Origin: Monosporascus cannonballus
Taxonomy: Eukaryota; Ascomycota; Sordariomycetes; Xylariales
NCBI GenBank assembly: GCA_004154925.1
Contig: QJNS01000166.1
Location: forward strand, 62,001-126,000
Length of the DNA stretch: 64,000 bases
Direction: 5' to 3'
Part shown: positions 24,234 to 35,930 of the stretch, piece after piece
Layout: each line of letters starts with the position of its first letter
Position numbering within the stretch: position 1 is the first letter of the stretch
Notes under the pieces: generated by a model
Databases searched by the model: none
Told to the model about the DNA's origin: nothing
What the model saw: the letters and a program-made list of their open reading frames with translations, nothing else
Position numbers and translations under genes: made by a program

Positions 24234-25421
24234 TCAACCGTCCTTTTGACTATGAAAGTTCTACTGAGATAACCAATGAAAAACCAACAGGCGTAGCCTA
24301 TCATACAATCCACACTGTGTCACGGGACTGCATTTGATATCGGTGATCCGAAGTAGACCAGCGCCTGGAGCCTATCCTTCTGCTACTCGTACACGCCGCC
24401 AATGGAGCCTGATCTAACCGCTAGTTATAACGGTTGTTACTTTGGAACTGAGCACAACTGGCCCCACCCCAGTCAAAAAGGGGACCCCTTGCAAGGAACC
24501 CAACTTGCATTCTTGAATGTGCGAGTGTAAAGCTGCTCGTGCTACATCCATCACGCGCAAGACGTATCATCGCGTTGATTCCCAGGAAAAGGTGGAGGAA
24601 GCCATGCACAATGAACTGTTGTCTGCAGGTTTGCGGCTCTGTACTTAGCGCGGAACGATACACGCTGAAGAGTATCGCCTGGATGGCTGCACTGCAGAAC
24701 GGAATGGGGTGCCATTCCGAGTAAACCTGGGGTACTTCGTCGTCGGAGCAGAGGATAAGTATCATCTGTTAGACAGCATACAGGGCGCGCGAATGGCTTG
24801 AGTCTTTTACTAAAAATGCCATAAATTGGCACAAAACCATACAACAGGACAAATGCATATGGAGTATTAAGAGGCAAAGGCATATACGGTTATACGAAAA
24901 GCGTAATTATAGTGAAATATGAAAATGTATCATAGCCTTTACCTGGGATATATCCCAGGACTTGTTCCCTGTGTGTGGGAGCAGGCTCTAAAATGGCATT
25001 CTTCGTCGGGTTACGTAAATCCCGCTAGTTATCCAAGTGTTTCGGTAGGAAACGACGCTAGGAGGACCTACCCTTACGACAGACTACATACGGCCCTGCT
25101 CTTCGCATATCCCGGCACCGGACTTAATGCTGCGTCTCGTACGGCGTCTCCGTTCCTTACCCCTTCCGGCAGTAGTTTTCGGTAAGAGGCCGAAACTTCA
25201 GATTTGTGGGCGAAGTTTATGTCTGTGGCATCCCGAGGAGACGGTGTCCAGACGTTCCGAGTGGCGAGTCCTTGTAAGGATATATACCTCTCCGTCTATT
25301 GAATTGGTCTTTCGCACGTGCGCACTGGCTTATGGTTACTCGTCTTGAATCGATTCGCGCCAAGATACGTGATATGATATGGTATATATGCTCTAAGATT
25401 TCTAAGCTCCCAGTTTGTGCT
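24234..25421. other. Normal-composition stretch without a recognisable gene
   Basis: This is the left edge of the gene island. Base composition is balanced. Several open frames of 60-115 codons exist on both strands, but they overlap one another, lack family-like motifs and show no splice structure. It probably contains the 3' untranslated region of the transporter gene ending at 25,422. Confidence 0.6.
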
Positions 25422-27125
25422 CTAGCCTTTGCTCTTGTTCTCATCTGGGTTTGATGTAACTCCGGTCAATTCCATGGCGGTGGCAGATGCTTCTTCTACC
25501 GCACGCTCTGTCCCCGTGGAACCGTTCTTTTTGTCTGGTAGGTCATCTCTCTGTATATCCCAGCCCCCTGACCAGCCGATCCATCCGGTTTCCCTGGGAC
25601 CTCTGATGGCCGCGACAATGAGCGCTGCGCCGAGGAACGCAATATTGCAGCCCCCGCTCCACACCCAACCCCCTTCAGCATACAAGCGGTTGCCCACGGC
25701 CGTACCGGTCAGCTGCCCAGCAAAAGCGAAGACCATGTAAGCCGTGTTGATTCTATTTCGCGCCTTCGGGTCCAAGTTGTAGACATTGCTTCGATTGGCC
25801 GTATGGGCAAAATTCGCCCCAGTATCCATCATGACGGCCTGGATGACAGGCCCTGCCACGGTGAAAGTACCCGTGAATGTGCCAATAACGATGCCGATGA
25901 GGTCTATCAGCAGGCCAAGGATAACCGAGAACAGCTGGACGAACCGATCGGTGATAAGCCGAGACCACACCGGCGCTAGCAGGATCACCGCTATCCCGAT
26001 GAAGGCGAACAGGCCGACCTCGAGTGACGAGTACTCGTACGGCGGAGACGCGAGGAGGAATGTCAGCGTTGTCCAGAAGGAGGTGAAGGCGCCGCTGAGC
26101 ATGAAGCCGGTAAAGCACGCCTGTGCAAGAAGGGGCTCCTTGACGACGAGAACCACCATGCTCCGTAGCAGCGGAAAGTACTCCAGCCCCTTGTTCTTGG
26201 CGGGGTAATCCGGCAACGTGAAGAATAGTATCCCGAGCGTCACGTACTGCGCGGCAAATGCTAGCCAATAGATGTTTCGCCACGACGTGTAGTTTGCTAC
26301 TATGCCTGATAGAACGCGGGCGATCATCAGACCCAGGGCCAGCGCCGAGACGACAACCGATAGCGAACTTGCGCGTTTGTGTGGCGGCGCTAGATCACCC
26401 ACGAGAGGTAGCATGATCTGAGGAGTAACGGTTCTGACGGCGCATCAGTACTTCAGCACTAATGCGGTCGCCCGATGCCGCGGATCGCAGGGAACGAACA
26501 TACCCGACACCACATATGAAGGACAGCGCAATGAAGACGCTGAAACTGTCCGTAACACAAAGCCCCAGCCACTGCCAAGTGCACCCCAAGTTAGCACCAT
26601 GAAGCCTTTCGTAGAATAGCGCGCACCTACTATGGTGGCTGTCATGAAGATTAGAAAGAGGATGAATGGTCTCCTAGGCACCATGTCCGCGATCGGGCAC
26701 ACGAAGGCCAGTCCAACGGCGTACCCCGCCTGAGATAAGGCAGCGACGTTAGATGCACGCTCATAGGAGACACCAAACTCCTCCGCTATAACATTGAGGA
26801 TCGGTTGCGCGTAGTATAAGTTGGCGACCGTGAAGGTTGTGGCCTGGCCTGAGTTAGTCGGGCTTCGGCTAGCTGGAACAGCATCCCTGGGGAACAATCT
26901 CACGAAGGCCAGCAGGATGTTCATACCAAGCGTAAAGCTGGGTGGACTCTCCGGGTTGTAGCGGCACCTCTGCGGCATCCAGTTCAGCGCAGCGAGCGCC
27001 TTTGTGAACCAGTGCGTCTCTTCCGGTTCAGCCCTAGAAGTGCCCGCCGCCCGCTTCGTTGCCGGCGATGCTTTGCCTTTTGTTAGAACCTCCCCGCTGG
27101 TTTCCGTCCTCCTATCGCTTGTCAT
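25422..27125 (-). CDS. MFS transporter, bacterial-type drug/arabinose-efflux-like, 4 exons, intact
   Basis: Predicted 504-aa plasma-membrane major facilitator transporter; substrate unknown. Exons on the minus strand: 27,125-26,904, 26,843-26,631, 26,571-26,504 and 26,433-25,422. The introns are 60, 59 and 70 nt, with donors GTGAGA, GTAGGT and GTATGT; the 60- and 59-nt introns have CTAAC branch sites. Splicing gives continuous family-like sequence, for example LLAF/ATTFTVANLYY and FICGVG/TVTPQIMLPLVGD. Residues 1-60 are a polar cytoplasmic tail, followed by alternating hydrophobic segments. The loop 2-3 motif ADMVPRR is at about residues 126-132, and MLPLVGDLAPPHKRAS is typical of fungal relatives of YnfM-like permeases. 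The C-terminal tail is polar. No stop or frameshift interrupts it, unlike the transposons around it. It is divergent from the second MFS gene across about 1.27 kb. Confidence 0.88.
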
Positions 27126-28392
27126 CTTCCGTGGCTAAAGCAAACCACTATGAGCTAATAGAGGACTTCACAGAGTTGCGGAGCATGAAAGTCGGATGTG
27201 CCCAGTTCTATCATGTCATCATTTAGTTACAGTGCTTCCGCAGTAGATAACGGAGGTCCGGTTTCGCTTGGCAAAAGTGCAGGGTCTGGTAAGAGAAGAG
27301 CCCCTGCCGAACGGCATTCCCCACAGGCAGATTCGCCTTAAAAAGAAGTAACCTGGTAACGTCCGTCACCGGCTGCAACTCATCATCGTCTTCGGAATAA
27401 GGGTTCGGATAGGACGAGAAGGAAATTGAAAGGCTCGGCGTGCACAGAAAGAAGCAGGGTTGTGATGTCGCAACGAATTCCGACCCCGATGCACCCTACA
27501 TGCTATCTGCCGGGAGAGGGAGAGTGGCAGCAAAGTGTAAAAGGTGGTTCGGGATAAAACTGTCCGCTTGTTAGGTTCCGTCGCGTTTGTATCGACTTCG
27601 GCCCCTTTCTATCTCTTCATGACAATACCTAACTTAAGGGTCATTGGAAACACTGAATAGGTCTCCTATCTGCCTATCGCCAATTCGCCGTAAGCCTGAC
27701 CACTTACCTACCCTTAAGCAACCTACCTTAAAGGCTCACTCTATTCAGTTAAGCATTACCTGGGTAGTTAAGGCGCTGCTCAATACCTTCGCTGTCATTA
27801 TGCATCATTATCAGAAAATCATAAGGCATCGAGAAGCTGGACAACCACTACCGGACAGAACCCCTCTCATAAATACTTCCTGTAAACGCATTGAATATGT
27901 GGCTTTCTCTGTCTAGCTAATCAGCTTGTGTTAGTCTACTAGCACTACGCTAAAGATAGAGTTGCAGGGCTTTATCACTACCTAGCGGTCCGCCTTACCA
28001 GCCACAGTTCAATGATTTCGTACCCACCATCAATGCCTTGCCACCATCACTTTGATGGGTCGGGTGTCGCCCGAACACTCGGCAATAAAAGTCGGTGAGA
28101 CCGGAAGTGTCTATAACGTAGTTTCAAATGCGAAACTTTCAGTGCCGGTAATTTCAAAGAAGCCTTCCGCTCCCGATCTTTGACGGATCCCCAACCTTCG
28201 GCTCCGTCTCGCCAAGCTAGCTGTCCATTGACCCAGGAATTCCGTTGGGTACCGGTTCGCTGCAACCCATCATAGCTAGCCAAGGATTGCCTAGAATTGT
28301 CTTTTGCTCCAATGATGTGCCTGGACTGGTTGCTGATTAGAAGGTCTAATCATTAAACACTGATCGATAACTCGCTGAACTAGCCCAGTACG
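27126..28392. promoter_or_regulatory. Divergent intergenic region between two MFS genes
   Basis: The 1,267 bp between the two start codons must contain both promoters. Composition is normal and I see no canonical TATA box or clear binding site near either start. An open frame at 27,644-27,916 lies inside and is listed separately. Shared upstream control of the two transporters is possible but only inferred from the geometry. Confidence 0.5.
27644..27916 (+). CDS. Hypothetical 90-codon ORF, uncertain
   Basis: An ATG-initiated frame of 90 codons in the divergent intergenic region. The second half has a protein-like mix with an amphipathic helix (SITWVVKALLNTFAVIMHHY) and then REAGQPLPDRTPLIN and CKRIEYVAFSV. 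I do not recognise the family. There is no sign of splicing to a longer gene. It could be a decayed gene fragment or a chance frame in balanced DNA. Confidence 0.25.
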   Translation: METLNRSPICLSPIRRKPDHLPTLKQPTLKAHSIQLSITWVVKALLNTFAVIMHHYQKIIRHREAGQPLPDRTPLINTSCKRIEYVAFSV

Positions 28393-30536
28393 ATGGCGGC
28401 AGCCGAGACGACCCCCCTCATCGGGAGTGGGAGCGGGAACGGGAACAGGAACAGCAACAACAACAGGACCTCAAAGACGGCCGCGAGTGACTTCTTCGGG
28501 CCCGCTAACCGGATCCTGCTTGCGGGGTTTCTAATGGCATTTACACTTGGCATCACCCAGGTCCCGTGAGTAACTCTCTTCATTCAATTGTTTTATTCGG
28601 TGCTACCTACCGAGTAGAGTCCTATATGTAGCCCATGTGCCGATGGCAAGATATGGGATTACTTAGCGATTAAGTGTTGCCTTCGCTAACGTGAACCGCC
28701 TCTTGCGCCGCACCGCAGCATAATCTACGTCTTTCGGCTCATGGAATGCGACATATTTTACAACCACAACAAGCCGTTCGAGGGCCCGCCCGCTGAGCGC
28801 TGCCTCCGGCGCGAGATCAACGCGGGGACCGCAACGCAGGTCAGCATCCTGGGCATGTCGACGAGCCTGAGCGGCGTCTTCAACCTGTTCGTGTCCGGCT
28901 ACTTCATCAAGCTGTGGGGGCCGCGCTGGGCCTTCGTCTCGCAGACGTCGCTCCTGGGCCTGCGCGTCTCCACGCAGGTCCTTGGCGTCACGATCGGCGG
29001 GCGCGCCGGTGAGCTCATCTTCCAGGCCTGCCAGGCCATCGGCATCATCGGCGGTCCGAGGGGTTATCAGTAAGTACTTAGAGCTAGCCCACTCGTTGGA
29101 TTCCATGTCTTTTCGAGGTCGAGCTGATTGGTGTGATGCGCGAAGACTTGTTCTCAACACGGCTGTTAGCGAGGTGGTCGCGCCAAGGGACAGAACTGCC
29201 GTATTTGGCCGGCTGCAAGGCTCAATCATGCTGGGTACGGCTTTCGGGTTCCTCTGTAAGTGCTCCCGGAACCGCCTGGTCGGCGCCTAGAGTGGCTGAC
29301 AGCTTTCCAGTGGGCGGTGTTCTTGGGGACGTCTATAACATCAGACGCCCCTTTGAGGTCGCGTTCTTTCTATATGTCGCCTCTACCCTCTACGGCGGTC
29401 TGTTCCTCCCGACCCCAGCGCAGGGAGACGTTGGCGCAGAGAAGCACGCTGCCAAAGGCCTCGGCGCCTTCTTTGCGCCCCTCAAGATCATCAGGCCCCA
29501 CCGATACCGGCTGGAATCCGGCCAGGTTATCAAGAATTACGGGCTAGTATTTCTTGCACTGGGTGTCTTCCTTGGAGTCGTAAGTCATCCCATCCCTACG
29601 AAGACGCTAAGCGGCTGATCGTATAGTTTGCATCCGGGTATGCGCCGATCCTTCTACAAATGTACGCCACGTCAGAATTCAACTTCAGCACGACGGAGAA
29701 TGGATATCTGATGTTTGGTAACTCTTTGATCCGCGGCCTCTTCCTGATCTTGATGTTCCCCAAGATCATCTCCTTCGGTCGGGATTGGTTCAATGGGACA
29801 CCGCACTCTTCAGAGACCCACAGGGAGCATGACGCTGACCTTCCAACCAACCCGGAGGACTTCGGTATAGAGGGAGGCGGGGGGGGAGTCCCGCAGGAGC
29901 CTATCCAAACCCCCGAGGTCGAGGACGAAGATTCAGGCACCGGGTTCGACCTATTCTTTGTGAGATGGAGTCTGGTAGTTGACTCGCTCGTCACGTTCTT
30001 CGCGGGCTTCTCCTCCCACGGGTGGCAGGTGTACCTTGGTAAGTTGATCGCAAAAATTTGGTCTGTCACTTGTGAGTATTGACGGAACACATAGCCGGTT
30101 TCCTGCTCCCGTTCGCGTCCGGATCGGCGCCGGCCGCCAAGGGCGTCATGACCGAGATGACCCCGCCACACCAGAGGAGGGACGCGCTCAGTGGCATCAC
30201 GCTGGTGGAGAGCTCGGCGATGCTGATGACGCAGGGTCTCTTCGGACTGATCTTCGCCGCGTTCTCGGAGGTCGGCCGGCCTAGCTTGACGTTCTTCTGC
30301 AATGCGGTAAGCAAGCCCACGCGTACTTCATCATACCAGGTTCCGGAGTTTCGACACTGACAACATCATTGCAGGGGTTTGCCGTGTTCGGTTTCCTTAT
30401 TCTATTCATGGCGCATCTTCCGCCGGAGAACAGCAAGAGGGTCGATGAGGATGCCGACACGGAAACTGGGTCGCTTTTCCTGCCTGGGGAGCAGAGTGGT
30501 GCAGCCGAAGAGAGGGCCTGGGTGAGAAGTGTGTAG
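28393..30536 (+). CDS. MFS transporter, 7 exons, intact (562 aa)
   Basis: Predicted plasma-membrane major facilitator transporter; substrate unknown. Exons: 28,393-28,565, 28,719-29,069, 29,146-29,255, 29,311-29,579, 29,627-30,038, 30,095-30,306 and 30,375-30,536. The six introns (153, 76, 55, 47, 56 and 68 nt) all have GT-AG ends, and the frame stays open to TAG. The N-terminal tail is rich in Gly/Asn/Ser (about residues 10-30), then DFFGPANRILLAGFLMAF begins the first membrane segment. IIYVFRLMECDIFY starts exon 2, and the loop motif YFIKLWGPR lies at about residues 119-127. A long acidic central loop (about 355-410) includes a run of five Gly encoded by an eight-G tract at 29,879-29,886. 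The tail is charged. It is convergent with the SDR pseudogene. The reading frame is clean in a transposon-rich region, suggesting selection or recent acquisition. Confidence 0.88.
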
Positions 30537-30881
30537 CTTCTAATAAATAATTATTTATTTATATATTAAATTAATGTATTCAGACTAAATACGCACAAAA
30601 ATAGACGACCAAAATTTTTGAAGCTGCAGTATGGTAGGATCCACTTCGTTCCTCAACCCCTTAGTAGCACTACAATCAACAAGGTCCAGGGGGATAGCAC
30701 AATCCTGTTTGTGAGTATGCGCAAAATTTTACGTAAATCAAAGAAATATCGTCTGCCTTATTAACAACAGAGTGTAGCTGATTATTCCGAGGGTCAACTC
30801 TTAGGCAGGCCATATCCAGCAGCCGGTATAACATAACCGCAGCCCAGAGCGTGGTCCGGTCGGCAGCACCAATTTCTAACC
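30537..30881. other. Short intergenic stretch between convergent MFS gene and SDR pseudogene
   Basis: Begins with a short AT-rich tract (TAATAAATAATTATTT at 30,541-30,556) that could act in 3' end formation of the MFS transcript, then ordinary-composition sequence. No gene seen. Confidence 0.5.
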
Positions 30882-31987
30882 CTATGCATGGAATCCACCA
30901 TCGATCTGATAAACCACCTTCGTCATGAACCGACTCCCATCACATAACACGAACGAAATCAGCGTGGCGACCTTTTTTGTCGCCATTTGGCCTTCTAGTC
31001 TGCCCTCCGCTGTTCCAGACAGATACTCCGTCACCGGAGTATCGATCACCGAGCTGATCAGTCGTCAGTATACCTCTCAACACTTGTCGAATGTCTCAGT
31101 AAGGTTTCCGCCACCTATTCATTTCCTTTGTAGGATGCGAAGGAAAGGTGTGAATCCGGAGAAAGGGGAGTAGAAGCGAGGCCGGATCAGGAAGGTGACA
31201 AGATGGACCGGTTAGGCAGTTTGACACTTGCGGGCAAACGGCATTAACGCTCACACACCTCGACGCACCCTAAATGGCCGACGCCTTCGTAATTCCGACG
31301 ACACTGTTCTTCGAGGCCGAGTACGACAAGGCATGGCCCACCACACGCAGCCCCGCCGCACTCGCCATGTTGACAATTCTGCCGCCGTCGGCGAAGGCAG
31401 CCCTCTGGTGCTTCAGGCAGATAAACACGCCCGTCAGGCTGGCATCCAGCACGCGCCGCCAGTCGTAGAGATCTACCTCCGCCAGAGGCGCGATCTTTTT
31501 CGGAAGGGTACCTGCCTCGTTTTGCTGTGTTAGTAAAGTGAATATTTGCTTTGGAGTTCGGTTCAAAAGGTAATCTGCGGCGGGGGGGGCAAAATGGGAC
31601 CGGAGGCGGAGAACGTGTGTTGGTGGTAGTGGTACACCTGTACGTATTGTGTATTAATGAGGTATATAGGGCAAGTGGGATAAGTAGTCGGGCTACTTGC
31701 CGGCGTAGTTGGTACAGCCGTCAATGCGTCCCAACCGTTCCTTGCTCTCGTCGACCCGCCGCTTTACTGCAGCAGGGTCGCAGACGCCCACAGTTCGCGA
31801 TAAGCCCTGGAACTCCGGGTGCCCATCCTGGACGCCTTTCCCCAGAGCTTTCACGCTCGTTCTAAGGTGTCTAGCAGCGAGAGCACCACTCCCCGGGCGG
31901 CTAGGTGTCTCGCTGTGGCTGCTCCGATGCCTTGTCCGGCTCCGACATGTGGCTCACTCCATCTTTCCGATATTTCGTTTCAGCCAT
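30882..31987 (-). pseudogene. Decayed short-chain dehydrogenase/reductase (SDR)
   Basis: Minus strand, start codon near 31,987. The cofactor motif survives as GAGQGIGAATARHLAARG; the expected TGxxxGxG has lost its Thr. A one-base deletion after LLDT shifts the frame into VKALGKG, then DPAAVKRRVDESKERLGRIDG and N-Y-A-G (normally N-C/N/A-A-G; TGC-to-TAC). A probable intron lies at 31,696-31,525. Then come DWRRVLDASLTGVFICLKHQ, GGRIVNMASAAGL and the catalytic Y-S-A-S-K (Tyr and Lys intact). Next come an in-frame TAG after TKASAI, VNAVCP at 31,248-31,231, and a C-terminus with IDTPVTEYL and ending VVYQIDGGFHA-stop at 30,882. This would have been an NAD(P)-dependent classical SDR of about 260 residues. 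The stop, frameshifts and an apparent small deletion make it non-functional. Confidence 0.82.
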
Positions 31988-34900
31988 GGCGATATAAGCT
32001 TCTACAGGTGTAAACAGGCTATAAATCAGCATATTGTAGAACAGAAAGGATAGCTACATGTTGAAACGTTTGTACCTTGGACTTGGATTTCGTGCTCCCC
32101 ACGTCCCGGCTTCGCTGAGGAGACTGGTGCAAGAGGAAGCGGCTTCATACCGCGGGTCCGGTTAGATTTTGTGCAGCCACACCCCGACGAATATTACCCA
32201 AGTATATATCCACCTACTCCATGTCATTTACCTATTAGAACAGAGGGAAGCCTAGGAAAACGTGCACAAGCTTAGGGCGTTGACACTGGGCGCCCCACCG
32301 CGCAAAATGAATTTGAACGAACGGGTCTCAATATGACTAGGAGAGCGCCGACATCTTATAAGGAGCTTGTGGCGTAAGCAAGGGGCGTAGATTTGTCAAG
32401 GCATGTATCTACGATCGAGAGGTGCTGTGAGTGAAACGTGATGATACTTTATGATTTGAAGCGATCAACATCCGTCTCTCGCATATAGAGATACGGCGTA
32501 GAGGTCAATTGGGGAATAAGCGCAGAGATCGGATTATTGGCCGACCACCAAAGCCCAAAACGCCATTCACATGGCTACAGTATACGGTATACTCAATTTG
32601 ACTACTTATCAGTATCATCCATATTACGGCAGAGACAGGCGAGACTAAGATACGAGCAACCTACCTACCTATGAAACCCTGACATCACACACAGAAGCAT
32701 ATAACTGAAGAAGAAGTGTATTAAAGGTTGCCTGACCTCTAGAAAGTCCTAGCTAGAAAGTGAAGGTAGCGAACCCTCCTTTTATACACGTAAATACAGC
32801 TGTGGCTGAGAGGAAAAGGTACCAGGGGTGCATAAAGTAATCTCCGCTAGGGGTGACTGGCGTTGTTAGGTCTGACACTACCATACAAGGAGAATGTCCA
32901 TTTCTAAAACACAATCAGGAGCCAAAGACTGCACCCAGGAGAGAGAAGTCAATATATCACCAGCCTCCCCCCAGCTCCTGGCTATATGGGGAGCTCACTT
33001 CGGCAGATACATAATGCACACTGGTAGGCAAAGTGCTCTTTGGCATCACCGACAGAGCCTATCATCACGCGTCTGCTAGACTATTTCCTTCCCGACCATG
33101 TTAAGAGCGCCAAGTTGGTAGATCATGATGACTTTCTCTCACACAATGCTGCGTGGTTCGCGCTTAGTAAGACTCGTTAACCCTAAATTAACGCGTAAAA
33201 GACTGAGGACGGAAATAAAGCTGTTTCGTATCGAATTGAATCCTTCGACAACGACGAGGCACTTCGTGTATGGACGTAAGATGGTAGGTCTGCTTTTAAG
33301 GAACACGGGGGAGTAATTATGTCTGCCCCATGCACGTTGAATAACATCTGCCAAAGGATAACACTCAACTCGCTCTGCTCTGCCTGTGCGAAAGCTACGA
33401 CGCGCGGACAATGATTGCTATCGAAAGCTTAGTCCTGCTGTCGTAGTAGAAGGTAGCCTTACGAGTATGTATCCCATCGCTACCCACCTAGCCAAGTAAT
33501 TACCACGCTACCTTCGACGCTGACGATTGAAAAGTGACGGCTTCGCCTCAGACATAGACCCCTCAATCCCGAGCCGCCCAACACGCTACGACTCCGAATC
33601 CACCAACTCGACTCTAAAACACGGCACACCGACATAGGGACGCCTGTGAACCCCAACCTAGTGACCATTTGGACCAGTGATAGCCTATATGTCGTTTTAC
33701 CGCGCCCGGCTCTGTATTACTAAAGAAATCAGTAGTCGATGCACCTCCATGGGGTCGGCGATATGGGGTGGGAAGGGTGGAGGCGAGAAGCGGGAACTTG
33801 CGGGTAGTGTTGACGAGAAAGGAGTAACCCCTAGCGCAGGGGCCCGGGCCAGCACAGCTAACTAATATAAACTTGAATTAACAGGTGCGATCAGGGAGTG
33901 TATTAGTAGTGGACTGTAGTTCCGAAGGTCAGTTCAGATTACGTTCGCCTTAAAAAGCTCCTTAAAGAGGCTTTGAAATATCTCTTTGGACTTAACTTAG
34001 AGCCCCCAGGCCAAGGATGTCTTTCTTTAATCCGACATTCCTATATAGTTTGTTATGTTACCGCAGGTTAACCACTGGGGTGTAGTAATAGAATTTGACG
34101 TACTTTATGCAGGCCATAAAGCTATTAGCATAAATTCCGATTGCTTTGTAAACGGGGGTGTATACTCTAAGGATCTGACCAATAAGAATTTGCCTACTGT
34201 TTAAGCTATACCTGAGTGGCCTTATATTTGATTTGATTTAAGCTAAGCTTAGCCACCTATTGGATATTTTGATATGTGATGGCGAAGCTTTGCTAAACGT
34301 GATTTTGTCTGTATAGTGACACCATCAATACCGCGTATCCCCTGACCATCCCCGGGTTCACACATGTTAATGGATATTTCGTGGAGCTTGTCCTGATAAG
34401 TGTCTAACGTCATGCATAAGAACGTGTACGAGGCGCCGAGGTGTTAGTAAGGAAAATTGACACACTTAAGGATTGTCTAATGGGTGTTGGGTACCTCAAT
34501 ACATCCGAATACGACTCCAGGTGCAAATCACGGCCACCTTGTTATCATGTGTATTCCGCTATTTGTTTGATTCTACCGTATATTGTCTTGGGGCCGGTGG
34601 CCAAGCTCATGGGACACGGTAGTCTTTATAACCTCCGGGCTCCGAATTGTCCGAGTGTGATCCGCGGGGTGGGGCTCCACACATTCATGGATAATACCCA
34701 ACTCTTTCATTATGTACGTAAATTCCACTGCTCCGTATGGAACGTTACAACGCCACTAATCTTATTCAACACTAGGCTAGGCTCGGTAGTTGGGAGAGAG
34801 GCTTGAGAGATAGGGATTGTGTGTTAAGAGCAGTCGGCCAGCCTAGAATTCTCAGGAGGATTCCGCATCCGCCCACTGTGGGGACCTACATCCCTTCCGA

Positions 34901-35909
34901 CAAGAGGTGTCCCCCCCCCCCCCAAACTGTAAACTTGATATCAATTGTAGAAACGCAGCGAGAGGTAAGCCTCCTACCATTTTAGGATAGAAGCAACGGC
35001 TGGGCAACGACCGCTTCAATCCCGGTCGGAATGCTCCGCAAGCGTCGGCCTCAGAACAGTAACCCTTTTCGGACCATGATATGCTACACGCAGCGAATAT
35101 AAAGCTAGCTTCCAATGTAGATACTATGCATGCAATCTGCATATCGTTGGGCAACATGAGAGCTGCATGAATGGAGGGAGTGTTGTAATTCGGGTTTTGT
35201 GCGACTGAACCAGGGTAGATAAGCCTTAGTAATCCCAGAGTACTACCAATGCAAAAGACTAGGGTTCATCGCGGATTACTGTATTCAGAAAGACTCCCCG
35301 GGGAAACGGCTGCTGTGCTTAGGTATGCATGATATCAGCCGGTGGAACAGCTTAGAGCCCGAGCAATGCCCAGCTGCAGTTTGAGGAATACACGCGTCTC
35401 CAGGCAGCTGGGACATCATGCAAGTAGCATAGTATTCAGGGCTAAAGGAAGGGCTATTATAGGTACGAGTGTGCTTGATCGTCTCCGTTATATAATATGT
35501 TGGGGAGGTCCGAGCGGGACGCGGAAGCTCGGCACTAGTTAGGGGCTCGGCACTAGCATGGTTTGGCGATCGGGATGTCAGCGGCAGTGGCTGCGGTTGG
35601 CTGATTAAGCTTTATTATAGTATTTGCGTGGGCTTTCAGGGGTTCATTGTAAATCGAACCTGATTTTCTGATAAGGCTTACATACCAGCACTAAGGTCCG
35701 TAGCGAAGCCTTCGGCCATTACAATGTAGCAAACACGGACAAACTCAATTCATACCTCAAGCGGATGGGACTGTGCTTTAATAGGCATCTTCTCAGTAGG
35801 CATACGATCTTAGCTTGCTTCTTTAAGCAGTGGCCAGCGAGCAAGGTATAGGCCGTAGTTTCAACTCTCAAGTCAACCTGCACTGATGGGTGCAACACCC
35901 ACTAGGATA
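31988..35909. other. About 3.9 kb of normal-composition DNA with no recognisable gene
   Basis: Balanced base composition, yet only short overlapping open frames (all under about 125 codons) without motifs, splice chains or hydrophobic patterns that I can tie to a family. The longest, 34,441-34,806 plus, lacks a convincing start and looks random. No LTR or terminal repeat is visible before 35,910. It may be neutral intergenic DNA, long-decayed genes or unknown non-coding transcription units. Confidence 0.55.
34911..34923. repeat. Poly-C tract (13 C)
   Basis: An uninterrupted run of 13 C after AAGAGGTGT and before AAACTG. A homopolymer of this length is prone to sequencing and replication slippage; no function is inferred. 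Confidence 0.9.
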
Positions 35910-35930
35910 CAGTGGGGGTGCAAAAGTCTC
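35910..35930. repeat. Left terminal inverted repeat of a Tc1/mariner-like element
   Basis: CAGTGGGGGTGCAAAAGTC preceded by TA (35,908-35,909). Its partner at 55,741-55,758 reads CAGCCGGGGTGCAAATTC on the other strand and is followed by TA. The CAGTGG start and TA flank are the known hallmarks of Tc1/mariner termini. The host sequence to the left contains two related words (ATGGGTGCAACACCC at about 35,886-35,900), so earlier insertions at the site are possible. Confidence 0.55.

Noticed and set aside
24042..24272. 76-codon open frame on the plus strand
   Set aside because: It runs through the end of a Gypsy-1 LTR and its target duplication into flanking DNA.
24421..24883. Overlapping open frames on both strands at the left of the gene island
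   Set aside because: They overlap in several frames, lack family motifs and have no splice chain; they look like chance frames in balanced DNA.
25753..26283. 176-codon open frame in another minus frame, and plus-strand frames at 25,429-26,208
   Set aside because: Shadows of the large last exon of the MFS gene 25,422-27,125.
34441..34806. 121-codon open frame
   Set aside because: No ATG at its start, no motif and no splice neighbours; composition is that of random sequence.
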